Shown here: positions 24,140 to 32,944 of the stretch, piece after piece
How positions within the stretch are numbered: the first letter of the stretch is position 1
How the letters are laid out: each line of letters opens with the position of its first letter
Assembly (NCBI RefSeq): GCF_002980525.1
Contig: NZ_PVBQ01000006.1
Coordinates: forward strand, 1 to 64,000
Source: Sphingobacterium haloxyli
GTDB lineage: Bacteria > Bacteroidota > Bacteroidia > Sphingobacteriales > Sphingobacteriaceae
DNA: 64,000 bases
Direction: 5' to 3'
The notes under the pieces: model-generated
Database searches by the model: none
The model's input: only the letters and a program-made list of their open reading frames with translations
Told to the model about the DNA's origin: nothing
Translations under genes and position numbers: made by a program

Positions 24140-25872
24140 AAGACATCTTCGATGTGCTTGTAATTACTTTTAATGATATTGGCAACATCTTTAAAATCGC
24201 CGTGAAGCATCATCTTGCCCATGGAAGATGCCATTCCTTTTAATTGCTCAAATTCTATTTTCGGCGGCATGGCGAGCGAGTCTGGATTGGTATATACATG
24301 AATCAAGGCAGGTCCGTTAACAGCGAATGCGTTTTGCAATGTTCTCTCTACATCTTCGGGAGAATCTACCGTAAAGTTATTCATGCCCATCGCATCACCG
24401 ACTTTCGCAAAATCAGGATTGACCATATCGGTTTCACCATCGGGGAGCCCTTCTACCTGCATTTCTAACCTTACCATGCCTAGCGATCGGTTATCGAATA
24501 CGACGATTTTTATAGGCAGTTTATATTGCACGACGGTCGCCAAATCGCCCATCATCATGGAAAGCCCTCCGTCGCCACAAAGTGCTATAACCTGCTGGGT
24601 TGGTCTAGCCAAAGCAGCTCCTATTGCATGCGGTAGGGCATTCGCCATTGATCCGTGAGTAAACGAACCCAATAATACCCGTTTTCCCGTAGCCTGTAAA
24701 TATCGTGCTCCCCATACACAGCACATTCCGGTATCCACCGTAAAGATAGCGTCGTCATCTGCCAATTTATTGATGATATCTGTTAGGAATTCGGGAGATA
24801 TGGCGCGTTGTTTCCCGGTATCCTCTACATAGGTGCGAAGCGATTTCTTAACGTCTTCATATTTATCTAATTGTTTTTGCAAGAATGCGTCATCCTTTTT
24901 TTCTTCTAGGAAGGGGAGTAATGCTGCCAAGGTGTCTTTTATATTCCCAGCCAAGCCCAACGATACTTTAGCCTTACGCCCGAGACGCTCGGGGCGTTTA
25001 TCTACTTGTATAATTTCGAGATCATCGGGCATAAACTCCTTATACGGGAAATCCGTACCCAGAAGCAATAATAGTTCTGCATGATGCATTGCGTAAAAGG
25101 CTGAGGGCAATCCAAGCAATCCGGTCATGCCCACTTCATAGGGATTATTATATTGTATGCCCATTTTGCCTCGAAAGGAATAAGCCACGGGTGATTTCAG
25201 CAAGCCTGCCAATGCGATGATTTCAGTATGTGCTTCGCTCGCACCAAATCCGCAGAAAATGGTGATCTTGGAAGCCTTATTTAATCGCTGAGCCAGTTCG
25301 CGCAGCTCATTGTCTGCAGGTCGGAAAACCGGACGTTGCTTCAAAAGGTAGGGCGTAACACTGCTTTCTTCCGCTTTTTCTTTACTGAGATCTCCCGGAA
25401 GTCCCAAGACGGCTACTTCTCCCTTGGTATGCGCGTGTTGTAAGGCCGCTTGCAACATGCGCGGAAATTGTTTAGGTGTGGTGGCGATTTCGTTATATCC
25501 ACTACAATCTGCAAAAAGTTTTATCGTGTTGGTCTCTTGAAAATAACCTGTGCCGAATTCATCCGTCGCACAAGTCGAAGCAATAGCTAATACCGGCACA
25601 TTGTTGCGCTGTGCCTCATACAACCCATTGATCAGGTGGACATGTCCTGGACCACTGCTTCCTGCGCAACAAGCAATACCATTGAGTTCGGCTTCTGCAG
25701 CCGCAGCAAATGCGCCTGTCTCTTCATGTCGCACATGGATCCATTCGATGTCGGTAGATCGGCGTACCGCGTCGTTCACTTCGTTCAAGCTGTCGCCGGC
25801 AACTGCGTAAATACGTTTAATGCCTGCCTGCGCTATCGTTTCTACGAGTTGGTCTGCTATTAGTTTTGCCAT
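24136..25872 (-). CDS. Thiamine-diphosphate enzyme, pyruvate oxidase/dehydrogenase (quinone) type
   Basis: The 578-residue product has the three ThDP-enzyme domains: N-terminal Pyr domain with the catalytic Glu in IEWIHVRHEETGAFAAAAE, central domain, and C-terminal PP domain with GDGGLSMMMGDLATV ending FDNRSLG (ThDP/Mg motif). Overall pattern is closest to PoxB-type pyruvate:quinone oxidoreductase, which makes acetate and CO2 from pyruvate. The C-terminus is short, so the membrane-binding helix of E. coli PoxB cannot be confirmed. Monocistronic. Confidence 0.85.
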   Translation of the reverse strand: MAKLIADQLVETIAQAGIKRIYAVAGDSLNEVNDAVRRSTDIEWIHVRHEETGAFAAAAEAELNGIACCAGSSGPGHVHLINGLYEAQRNNVPVLAIASTCATDEFGTGYFQETNTIKLFADCSGYNEIATTPKQFPRMLQAALQHAHTKGEVAVLGLPGDLSKEKAEESSVTPYLLKQRPVFRPADNELRELAQRLNKASKITIFCGFGASEAHTEIIALAGLLKSPVAYSFRGKMGIQYNNPYEVGMTGLLGLPSAFYAMHHAELLLLLGTDFPYKEFMPDDLEIIQVDKRPERLGRKAKVSLGLAGNIKDTLAALLPFLEEKKDDAFLQKQLDKYEDVKKSLRTYVEDTGKQRAISPEFLTDIINKLADDDAIFTVDTGMCCVWGARYLQATGKRVLLGSFTHGSMANALPHAIGAALARPTQQVIALCGDGGLSMMMGDLATVVQYKLPIKIVVFDNRSLGMVRLEMQVEGLPDGETDMVNPDFAKVGDAMGMNNFTVDSPEDVERTLQNAFAVNGPALIHVYTNPDSLAMPPKIEFEQLKGMASSMGKMMLHGDFKDVANIIKSNYKHIEDVF

Positions 25873-26035
25873 ATTGTTTTTGTAAAAGAGTTGACAGTAC
25901 GAGGATTACCTATTAAACACGGTAGGTAGCAAATGGTTTTAAAGTAGATGATAACCATTTTGATAATCAGACCCAAATTTGATTTGTAAATAAAAATATT
26001 TAATATTGCTCTCACAATTATAATCCAGTGTTTCA

Positions 26036-26626
26036 TTGAATCGGTCAAAGCACATATATACAGCCTATAGTTTAGACGAACTCTTGAAGCTTGTAAGAGA
26101 GTCGGATTGTCTTGCATTTGATGAATTGTATCGCCGTACCTGGAAGAAATTATACATTCATGCTTTCCAAAAATTACGAGATGAAGATTTGGCTAAAGAT
26201 GTGGTTCAAGAAGTTTTTGTAGACTTTTGGAATAAAAGGCAGCTAAGAAACATTCACCATGTAAACGCTTATTTAATACAAGCAGTCAAATTTAAAGTGA
26301 TTGACAGATTCAGAAAAAAAGATTTTATCGTGGAAGAAGTTGAATGTTTTGCAGAGGTGTTAGCGAATAGTGAGTTCTCAGATAGTAAATTGCTGGACAA
26401 AGAATTGAACGATCTTCTCCAATATTGGATCAGTCAACTTCCGAACAAGCGAAAAGAGATCTTTTTGTTAAGATATGAGGAGGACTTGAGCACGGAAGAA
26501 ATAGGGAAACTATTGAATATATCTACAAAAACCGTTCAAAATCAGATTCTTAATGCGACTACGTTTCTCCGTAGTTTAATGCAGAAAATTTTATTTCTAA
26601 TTTCTTTATTTTTTTTTGGGAGTTGA
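26036..26626 (+). CDS. ECF RNA polymerase sigma factor (FecI-like, Bacteroidota type)
   Basis: The 196-residue product shows sigma region 2 (FDELYRRTWKKLYIHAFQKL, DLAKDVVQEVFVDFWNKR) and region 4 (LPNKRKEIFLLRYEEDLSTE then EIGKLLNISTKTVQNQILNA). The start is taken as TTG 26036, just after an in-frame stop at 26021-26023; no ATG is available upstream of region 2. A FecR-type anti-sigma gene follows 51 nt later, and a SusC with an STN signalling domain follows that. This is the standard trans-envelope relay. Confidence 0.93.
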   Translation: MNRSKHIYTAYSLDELLKLVRESDCLAFDELYRRTWKKLYIHAFQKLRDEDLAKDVVQEVFVDFWNKRQLRNIHHVNAYLIQAVKFKVIDRFRKKDFIVEEVECFAEVLANSEFSDSKLLDKELNDLLQYWISQLPNKRKEIFLLRYEEDLSTEEIGKLLNISTKTVQNQILNATTFLRSLMQKILFLISLFFFGS

Positions 26627-26677
26627 CAGTGCTTTTCACGACATATAAGAAAGCAACGATTATAGATCATTTCTCGT

Positions 26678-27817
26678 ATGTCTGGGAATTCAAATAGAAT
26701 AAAAAGCAAGCTGTCGGCAATCTTCAAAAGATATGTCAATGGTGAAGCATCTGCTGAAGAGAAGCGTTTCGTAGAACGATTTTACCAACAGGTTGGCGAT
26801 CAAGAACATGCAAATCTCAATTTCGACCGCTTGGGACAGGAAATTAAAGAGACTATTGACAACCAAATATCGTCAAAAAATAAGATCATAAAACTTAGCC
26901 ACGATCCCTATATCCGGCTTGCCGCTTGTCTGTTGTTCGTATGTACCGTGGCTTTTATCGTTTTCCGTATTAGTGGATCTGATAGTCCTTCGAAGAGTCC
27001 GCAAACTATCACTGTAAAGAAAGAAAATCCAATTTTGTCTGTTGGTACCGAGAAATCTTATCCGCTGGACGAAGATATACAGGATAGTGCGAGTTATCGC
27101 ATCATTGACGATCAAAAGGTGTTTCTGCTATCATCTCTAGCTCAGGAAATAGATGATGCGCCGAGGAAAATTACGAATCCCACTAAACAAGTTTTTACGT
27201 TTTTATTGGATGATGGAAGCCAAGTTTGGTTGAACGCTCATTCTTCGATCGAATTTATGCCTAGCTTCAATAAGACCGAACGTATTGTGCATGTATCAGG
27301 CGAAGTAAGTTTAGATGTCGCCAAGCGTGAGCAGGACGGTAAACCGATGCCTTTTTTAGTCAAAACGCCATTGCAGACGGTAGAGGTCTTGGGAACAGAG
27401 TTTAGTGTGAATACGCAAGAGGCTGATGAAGAATGTGTAGTCTTGCTTGAAGGAAAAATAAAACTAAAGCACAATAAATATAATACTTCTGTGGTGCTCA
27501 AGCCGAATCAAAAAGCGTTTTTAAGCCCGGGCAATAATCGTATACTCGTAGCATCCGCGGATGAGAACAACAAGGTTCGTGCGTGGCGCAAAGGGCTCTT
27601 TCATTTTGAAGGAGAGCGGGTGGCAGACGTTATGAAAGAACTCGCACAATGGTACGAGCAGCCTATTCAAGTAAGCCCGGCTATACGAAACTTACCTATT
27701 ACAGGTATGATAACTCGGTATGAGCAGTTGACTGATGTATTACAGATTATAGAAATGACGAATAATATAACATTTGTAGAAGAGAAAGGAGTGATGTATG
27801 TAGCGGCGAATGAATAA
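26678..27817 (+). CDS. FecR-family anti-sigma factor
   Basis: The 379-residue product has a cytoplasmic N-terminal segment (YVNGEASAEEKRFVERFYQQ), one membrane helix (LAACLLFVCTVAFIVFRI, about residues 86-103), a periplasmic FecR domain (LDDGSQVWLNAHSSIEFMPS, VLGTEFSVNTQEADEECVVL) and a C-terminal DUF4974 region (FEGERVADVMKELAQWYEQP). It should hold the adjacent sigma factor inactive until the STN domain of the SusC signals substrate binding. Confidence 0.94.
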   Translation: MSGNSNRIKSKLSAIFKRYVNGEASAEEKRFVERFYQQVGDQEHANLNFDRLGQEIKETIDNQISSKNKIIKLSHDPYIRLAACLLFVCTVAFIVFRISGSDSPSKSPQTITVKKENPILSVGTEKSYPLDEDIQDSASYRIIDDQKVFLLSSLAQEIDDAPRKITNPTKQVFTFLLDDGSQVWLNAHSSIEFMPSFNKTERIVHVSGEVSLDVAKREQDGKPMPFLVKTPLQTVEVLGTEFSVNTQEADEECVVLLEGKIKLKHNKYNTSVVLKPNQKAFLSPGNNRILVASADENNKVRAWRKGLFHFEGERVADVMKELAQWYEQPIQVSPAIRNLPITGMITRYEQLTDVLQIIEMTNNITFVEEKGVMYVAANE

Positions 27818-27838
27818 ACCTAGAGGGAAGATAAAAAA

Positions 27839-27863
27839 TTAGAGGTGCGGCGAACACCTCTAA
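27839..27863. promoter_or_regulatory. Perfect hairpin between fecR and susC
   Basis: TTAGAGGTG (27839-27847) and CACCTCTAA (27855-27863) form a 9-bp stem with a 7-nt loop. The T-tract needed for termination is present only on the minus strand (TTTTTT after the stem), so on the coding strand it may be an mRNA processing or stabilising structure between the regulator and uptake genes. Confidence 0.45.
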
Positions 27864-27920
27864 TGAAGAGGACGCTTTTTAGCGGCCCCATGTATTGATC
27901 ATGTTTAAATCAACATTCAA

Positions 27921-30900
27921 ATGTATAAATTACTAACGAGAATTAATACACTAAAAAGGTGTAAAGGGAGATTATTGTACCTAATTATTGTCGCAAACCT
28001 GATAGTAATATGGCCTGCACTCGGACTTGGGCAGGTTTTGCGTCAGCTAATTACCGTTGAGTTTAAAAATGCGACCATAAAAGATGCTTTTAAGGAACTC
28101 AACAATTTAGCTGGTGTCAAATTTATGTACTCGTCCAAGGATTTGGACGAAAACAAAAAGGTATCTGGAAAGTTTGTTGACAAATCGACAGCATCTGTTA
28201 TTGATTTTCTGCTTTCAGGACAAAACGTGACGTATTCGGTCAGAGATAATACGATCATCATCCGCAAGGTGACGCAAAGCAAGCAACAACTTGTACAGCA
28301 GCGGTCTCTCACCGGACAGGTTGTTGACGAGCAGGGGAAACCCTTGGGGAATGTCACCGTAAAGACCAACACCAACTTGCGTCAAACCGTGACAGACGAT
28401 AATGGTAATTTTAGTATCGCTGTAGCAGCTGATGACCATCAACTTATTTTTACTTTACTTGGTTATAGTCCGTCGAAGGTTGACTTGACCGGACAAACCA
28501 ACTACACGGTGCGTCTGACTAATGCCGAACAGGGGTTAGACGAGGTGGTGGTGGTCGGGTATGGCACACAAAAGAAGGTGAATTTGACGGGCGCGGTATC
28601 ATCCGTGTCGGGGGAAGATATCGCTGCGCGCCCCGCCGGTCAAACATCTGCCGCTCTCCAGGGGCTGGCTCCAGGGGTGACTGTTACGCAGCGCTCCGGA
28701 CAACCCGGAGCTGATGGAGGAAATATTCGGATCCGTGGTATCGGAACGACAGGAAATGCCAATCCGATGGTATTGATTGATGGGGTAGAAGGTTCTATGA
28801 ACAACATTGATCCAAACTTAATTGAATCGGTCTCCATATTAAAAGATGCAGCATCTGCATCTATTTACGGGTCTCGTGCGGCAAATGGCGTGATTTTGAT
28901 TACGACGAAAAGAGGTGTTGGGGATAAGGTATCGATTTCGTATAACAATTATTTTGGATGGCAATCGCCTACCAATATGCCGGATATCGTGAATGCTCTG
29001 GACCACATGTCACTGACAAATGAAGCGTATACCAATGTAGGCAGTTCACCTCTCTATTCCGAGGAATTGATGGACGCTTATCGTGCGCAGGGTAATGGCA
29101 GCAGCGATCTTTATCCAAATACCGACTGGCAAAAAGAATCGTTAACAGGATCTGGATTTCAACAGAGTCATTTCTTGACCATCAACGGTGGAACGGATAA
29201 GGTAAAAATGCTGGCGTCATTTGGGTATTTCGACCAAAACGGATTGACGGCGAACAGTAATTTTAAACGATACACCATCCGGAATAATATGGATATTACG
29301 TTTTCCGAGAGACTATCGGCCAGAGTAGATTTACAGTATGTAAATCCGATTTTGACCTCGCCATCGGCAGGAATTGCAAATATTTTCCAATGGATGAACA
29401 GTATTCCGGCCAATCAGTCTTTTCGGAATTCCGACGGTACCTGGGGCTTAGGGTGGAATGGGAGTAATCCTGTTTCTGCGGCGCAAGATGGTGGCATGTC
29501 CATAAACAAGTCGCCATTTGGCAGCATCAATGCCTTTCTTACCTATAAACCCGTCGACTGGTTGACTGCTGAACTGAACTATGCGCCGAAATACTCAACG
29601 GATGTGAATAAGAATTTTAGGCAGGTGGTGCAATCCTATTATGCAGATGGTTCGCCGGCATATGCCGTTCCCCAACGTTCTGCACTTACTCAACGAAATG
29701 CCCAGCAGTTGTACAACAATATGCGCGCCACCCTGACAGTTGACAAGTCGATTTCCGATCATACCCTCCGCTGGCTAATCGGGGCATCGCGAGAGGATTT
29801 TACCGAGGAATGGATACAGGGATTTCGTGACACGTATGTGTTGCCAGAATTCCCGGTATTAGACGCAGGTCAAGCCGTGAACCAGCAGGCAACCGGTAGT
29901 GCATCTGAATGGGCGTTGCAGTCTTTTTTTTCACGGCTGAACTACGATTACAAGGAAAAATACTTACTGGAAGTTAATGCACGTTATGATGGGTCCTCGC
30001 GGTTTTTGAAAGGGAATCGTTATGGATTCTTCCCGTCCGCTTCGGCAGGATGGCGGTTTTCAGAAGAACCATTTATGGAGAATACTAAACACTGGCTGGT
30101 CGAAGGTAAAGTGCGTGTGTCGTGGGGGAGATTGGGAAATCAGAACATCGGTACCTATCCGGCTGTGGCAGCGTTGGATCTCGGGTCTTACACGCTGGGA
30201 GGAGGAATTATTGGTACGGCAGCGTTGAACAATCTTTCTAATCCCAACATTACTTGGGAAAGCACCGAGGAAAAGAATATAGGGTTGGATTTGACGTTGT
30301 TTAGCCGATTGAATCTAACAGCAGATTACTATTATCGAAAAACCAATGATATTCTGCTTTTGTTGGATATCCCGATGATTATAGGTTTAGCTGCACCGTA
30401 CCAAAATGTTGGTGTAGTGGAGAATAGAGGATGGGAGTTTGCAGCTACATATAACAGCGATTTTCAGCGTGAGTTCCGTTATAGTATAACAGCCAATCTT
30501 TCTGATGTGAAAAACAAGGTATTGGATATGCGCGGGGTCAACAATACGGGTTTGACCGTAAACCGTGAAGGTTATCCCATCGGATCGATTTTTGGCTATG
30601 AAGTGGAGGGCTATTTCCAGTCCGAAGAAGAGATAGCTGACCATCCTACACAATTTGGGACACTTGCGCCGGGCGATATCAAATATGCAAACCAAAATGA
30701 CGACGGCATCATCAATGAAACCGACAAGGTGGTTATCGGAAGTACGGTGCCACGTTACACATATTCACTGAATGGTTCAGCGTCCTATAAAGGTTTTGAT
30801 GCAAGCATATTACTACAAGGCGTTGGCAAGGCGGATGGCTATCTCTATGGAGCCGGAATCCAACCGTTTACCACAACGGGTGCCATCGGAGGAACAATCC

Positions 30901-31232
30901 GGGAAGATAATAAGGACCGTTGGACGCCGGAAAATCGGGATGCGACTTATCCACGATTGGCCTTCGGACAGAATAATAATGCGCAGGCTTCCCAGTTCTG
31001 GATGCGGGATGCAGCTTATCTAAGGCTTAAAAATGCACAGATTGGGTATACGTTTCCACAAGCATGGCTGTCAAGAACCCGTATTCAGCGACTACGGATT
31101 TTTGCCAATGGAACGAATTTGTTTAGCGTAGACGATTTTTGGGATGGATACGATGTGGAAGCACCTGTCGGGACGGGCAATTTTTACCCGCAGGTAAAGG
31201 TATACACCTTTGGATTGGATATCACTTTTTAG
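27921..31232 (+). CDS. SusC/RagA TonB-dependent outer-membrane receptor with STN domain
   Basis: The 1103-residue product has a signal segment (LIIVANLIVIWPALGLGQ), an STN domain (FKNATIKDAFKELNNLAGVK through SGQNVTYSVRDNTIIIRKV, about residues 45-110), a carboxypeptidase-like regulatory domain (LTGQVVDEQGKPLGNVTV), the TonB box/plug start DEVVVVGYGTQKK, plug motifs (IRIRGIGTTGNANPMVLIDG, AASASIYGSRAANGVILITT) and a long beta-barrel ending VYTFGLDITF. STN presence matches the upstream sigma/FecR pair. It is the porin of the uptake complex with the next gene. Confidence 0.96.
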   Translation: MYKLLTRINTLKRCKGRLLYLIIVANLIVIWPALGLGQVLRQLITVEFKNATIKDAFKELNNLAGVKFMYSSKDLDENKKVSGKFVDKSTASVIDFLLSGQNVTYSVRDNTIIIRKVTQSKQQLVQQRSLTGQVVDEQGKPLGNVTVKTNTNLRQTVTDDNGNFSIAVAADDHQLIFTLLGYSPSKVDLTGQTNYTVRLTNAEQGLDEVVVVGYGTQKKVNLTGAVSSVSGEDIAARPAGQTSAALQGLAPGVTVTQRSGQPGADGGNIRIRGIGTTGNANPMVLIDGVEGSMNNIDPNLIESVSILKDAASASIYGSRAANGVILITTKRGVGDKVSISYNNYFGWQSPTNMPDIVNALDHMSLTNEAYTNVGSSPLYSEELMDAYRAQGNGSSDLYPNTDWQKESLTGSGFQQSHFLTINGGTDKVKMLASFGYFDQNGLTANSNFKRYTIRNNMDITFSERLSARVDLQYVNPILTSPSAGIANIFQWMNSIPANQSFRNSDGTWGLGWNGSNPVSAAQDGGMSINKSPFGSINAFLTYKPVDWLTAELNYAPKYSTDVNKNFRQVVQSYYADGSPAYAVPQRSALTQRNAQQLYNNMRATLTVDKSISDHTLRWLIGASREDFTEEWIQGFRDTYVLPEFPVLDAGQAVNQQATGSASEWALQSFFSRLNYDYKEKYLLEVNARYDGSSRFLKGNRYGFFPSASAGWRFSEEPFMENTKHWLVEGKVRVSWGRLGNQNIGTYPAVAALDLGSYTLGGGIIGTAALNNLSNPNITWESTEEKNIGLDLTLFSRLNLTADYYYRKTNDILLLLDIPMIIGLAAPYQNVGVVENRGWEFAATYNSDFQREFRYSITANLSDVKNKVLDMRGVNNTGLTVNREGYPIGSIFGYEVEGYFQSEEEIADHPTQFGTLAPGDIKYANQNDDGIINETDKVVIGSTVPRYTYSLNGSASYKGFDASILLQGVGKADGYLYGAGIQPFTTTGAIGGTIREDNKDRWTPENRDATYPRLAFGQNNNAQASQFWMRDAAYLRLKNAQIGYTFPQAWLSRTRIQRLRIFANGTNLFSVDDFWDGYDVEAPVGTGNFYPQVKVYTFGLDITF

Positions 31233-31254
31233 CATAGTTAAATTATAGTAAATC

Positions 31255-32943
31255 ATGAAAAGAATGTGTCATATATTTGTTTCGACGGCGGTTGTATTTT
31301 TTATTACACTTCAGTCGTGCGAAAGTTACTTGGACCGTAAGCCACTTTTCGGTCCGTCGGACGAGGATTACTTCAACAATGCAGACGAATTAAGCTTGGC
31401 CGTTAGCGGTTTGTATAGTGCAATGACTTACCACGCATCAGATGGTATACCCGTGAATCTTACACAGGATGCTATTTCTGATCTCGGTTGGGACCGAAAT
31501 ACGTCGCCGTTACAATCCCTTGGCCGTGGCGATCACGACAGTAACAATGACTACGTGATCAATATCTGGCGGGAAGCATATAAGGTGATTGGCAAGTGCA
31601 ATTTTATTTTGGACAACATGCATAAATTGGAAGGAGAGATGGACATGGCGCTGTACGAACGTTATCAAGCAGAAACTCGGTTTGTGCGTGCGTTCACCTA
31701 TCAATATTTGGCTGACTTCTTCGGTGGTGTGCCTCTCGCGAAAAGCCGACTGACCTTGGATAGCGCGCTGATACCGAAAGCTCCTCAGGAAGAAGTTGTA
31801 GATTTTGTACTTCAAGAATTGTATGAAGCGGCTGAGATGCTGCCAGAAAGTTACGGGGCAGCTGACATAGGACGTGCTACGAAAGGAGCAGCGCTGGCTA
31901 TACGTGCCCGGGCAGCGTTGAATAACGGAAGATGGAGTGAAGCGATTAAATCTACCAAAGCGGTAATGGATATGGAGATTTATTCGCTTCATCCGAATTT
32001 CGGGGAATTGTTTTCTTATGCGGGACAATCTTCCCAGGAGATTATATTCGCTTTCCAATATTTAAGGGATCAGGGGACTAGGACCCATGTCGCTCCGCGA
32101 GCTTTCCTTTCCCGAAATGCACAGGGGCACTCTAATAAAATTCCTTCCCAAGCGTTGATAGACCTATATACCTGTACAGATGGACTGGAGATTGATGAAA
32201 GTCAACTATATGACCCGGAAAAGCCATTTGAAAATCGCGATCCGCGCTTGGGCTACACGGTTGCTCTTCCTGGTACCGAGTTTTTCGGGTTTCAGTTTGA
32301 GACTCATAAGGATAGTACGCAGTGCTGGAATTACGCGTACAATACGTCAGTCCCAGTCCGTATAGGGAATCAGGAAGCAACCAATGCCTATGCAACCTTT
32401 TCAGGCTATTGCTGGAAAAAATACGTCGACTTTGAAGATAAAGATTTCGTCGCTAACTCCGAGTTAAACATCATTCAATCGCGTTATGCCGAAGTACTTT
32501 TGATTTATGCGGAAGCGAAAATTGAGGCTGGTGAAATCGACCAGTCGGTCTATGATGCATTAAACCAAGTACGACAGCGATCTTCAGTAGAAATGCCGCC
32601 AATTGCTTTAGACAAAACGCAAGCTGAACTACGAGAACTTGTCCGCAAAGAGCGGGCATATGAATTAGCGAATGAAGGGTTTAGGATGGTTGATCTACGA
32701 CGTTGGGAGTTGGCTGAAAAAATAATGAACGGTACGGTTTACGGTCGTATTCCCAGAGGCTTATTAGCGACTGCGCCTAAAATCGATATAGACGGGTTTG
32801 TCGATTATTCAGCTGTTCCGAATCGAGGCGAGATGAGGGTAATCGAAAATCGCAAGTTCAATGCACAGCGTGATTACCTATGGCCTATTCCGAATATTGA
32901 GACCGTAACGAATCCTAATCTTGAACAAAATCCAAATTACTAA
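31255..32943 (+). CDS. SusD/RagB outer-membrane nutrient-binding lipoprotein
   Basis: The 562-residue product carries a lipoprotein signal (STAVVFFITLQSC) and SusD features: DEDYFNNADELSLAVSGLYS, RYQAETRFVRAFTYQYLADF, FGGVPLAKSRL, an AIRARAALNNGRWSEA TPR region, and the C-terminal LRELVRKERAYELANEGFR and YLWPIPNIE. It forms the lid of the SusC transporter on the cell surface. The ligand cannot be predicted; no carbohydrate-active enzyme is encoded next to it. Confidence 0.95.
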   Translation: MKRMCHIFVSTAVVFFITLQSCESYLDRKPLFGPSDEDYFNNADELSLAVSGLYSAMTYHASDGIPVNLTQDAISDLGWDRNTSPLQSLGRGDHDSNNDYVINIWREAYKVIGKCNFILDNMHKLEGEMDMALYERYQAETRFVRAFTYQYLADFFGGVPLAKSRLTLDSALIPKAPQEEVVDFVLQELYEAAEMLPESYGAADIGRATKGAALAIRARAALNNGRWSEAIKSTKAVMDMEIYSLHPNFGELFSYAGQSSQEIIFAFQYLRDQGTRTHVAPRAFLSRNAQGHSNKIPSQALIDLYTCTDGLEIDESQLYDPEKPFENRDPRLGYTVALPGTEFFGFQFETHKDSTQCWNYAYNTSVPVRIGNQEATNAYATFSGYCWKKYVDFEDKDFVANSELNIIQSRYAEVLLIYAEAKIEAGEIDQSVYDALNQVRQRSSVEMPPIALDKTQAELRELVRKERAYELANEGFRMVDLRRWELAEKIMNGTVYGRIPRGLLATAPKIDIDGFVDYSAVPNRGEMRVIENRKFNAQRDYLWPIPNIETVTNPNLEQNPNY

Positions 32944-32944
32944 T

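Noticed and set aside
31510-32058. 182-codon minus-strand open frame inside susD
   Set aside because: Antisense to a clear SusD; residues show no domain or signal.
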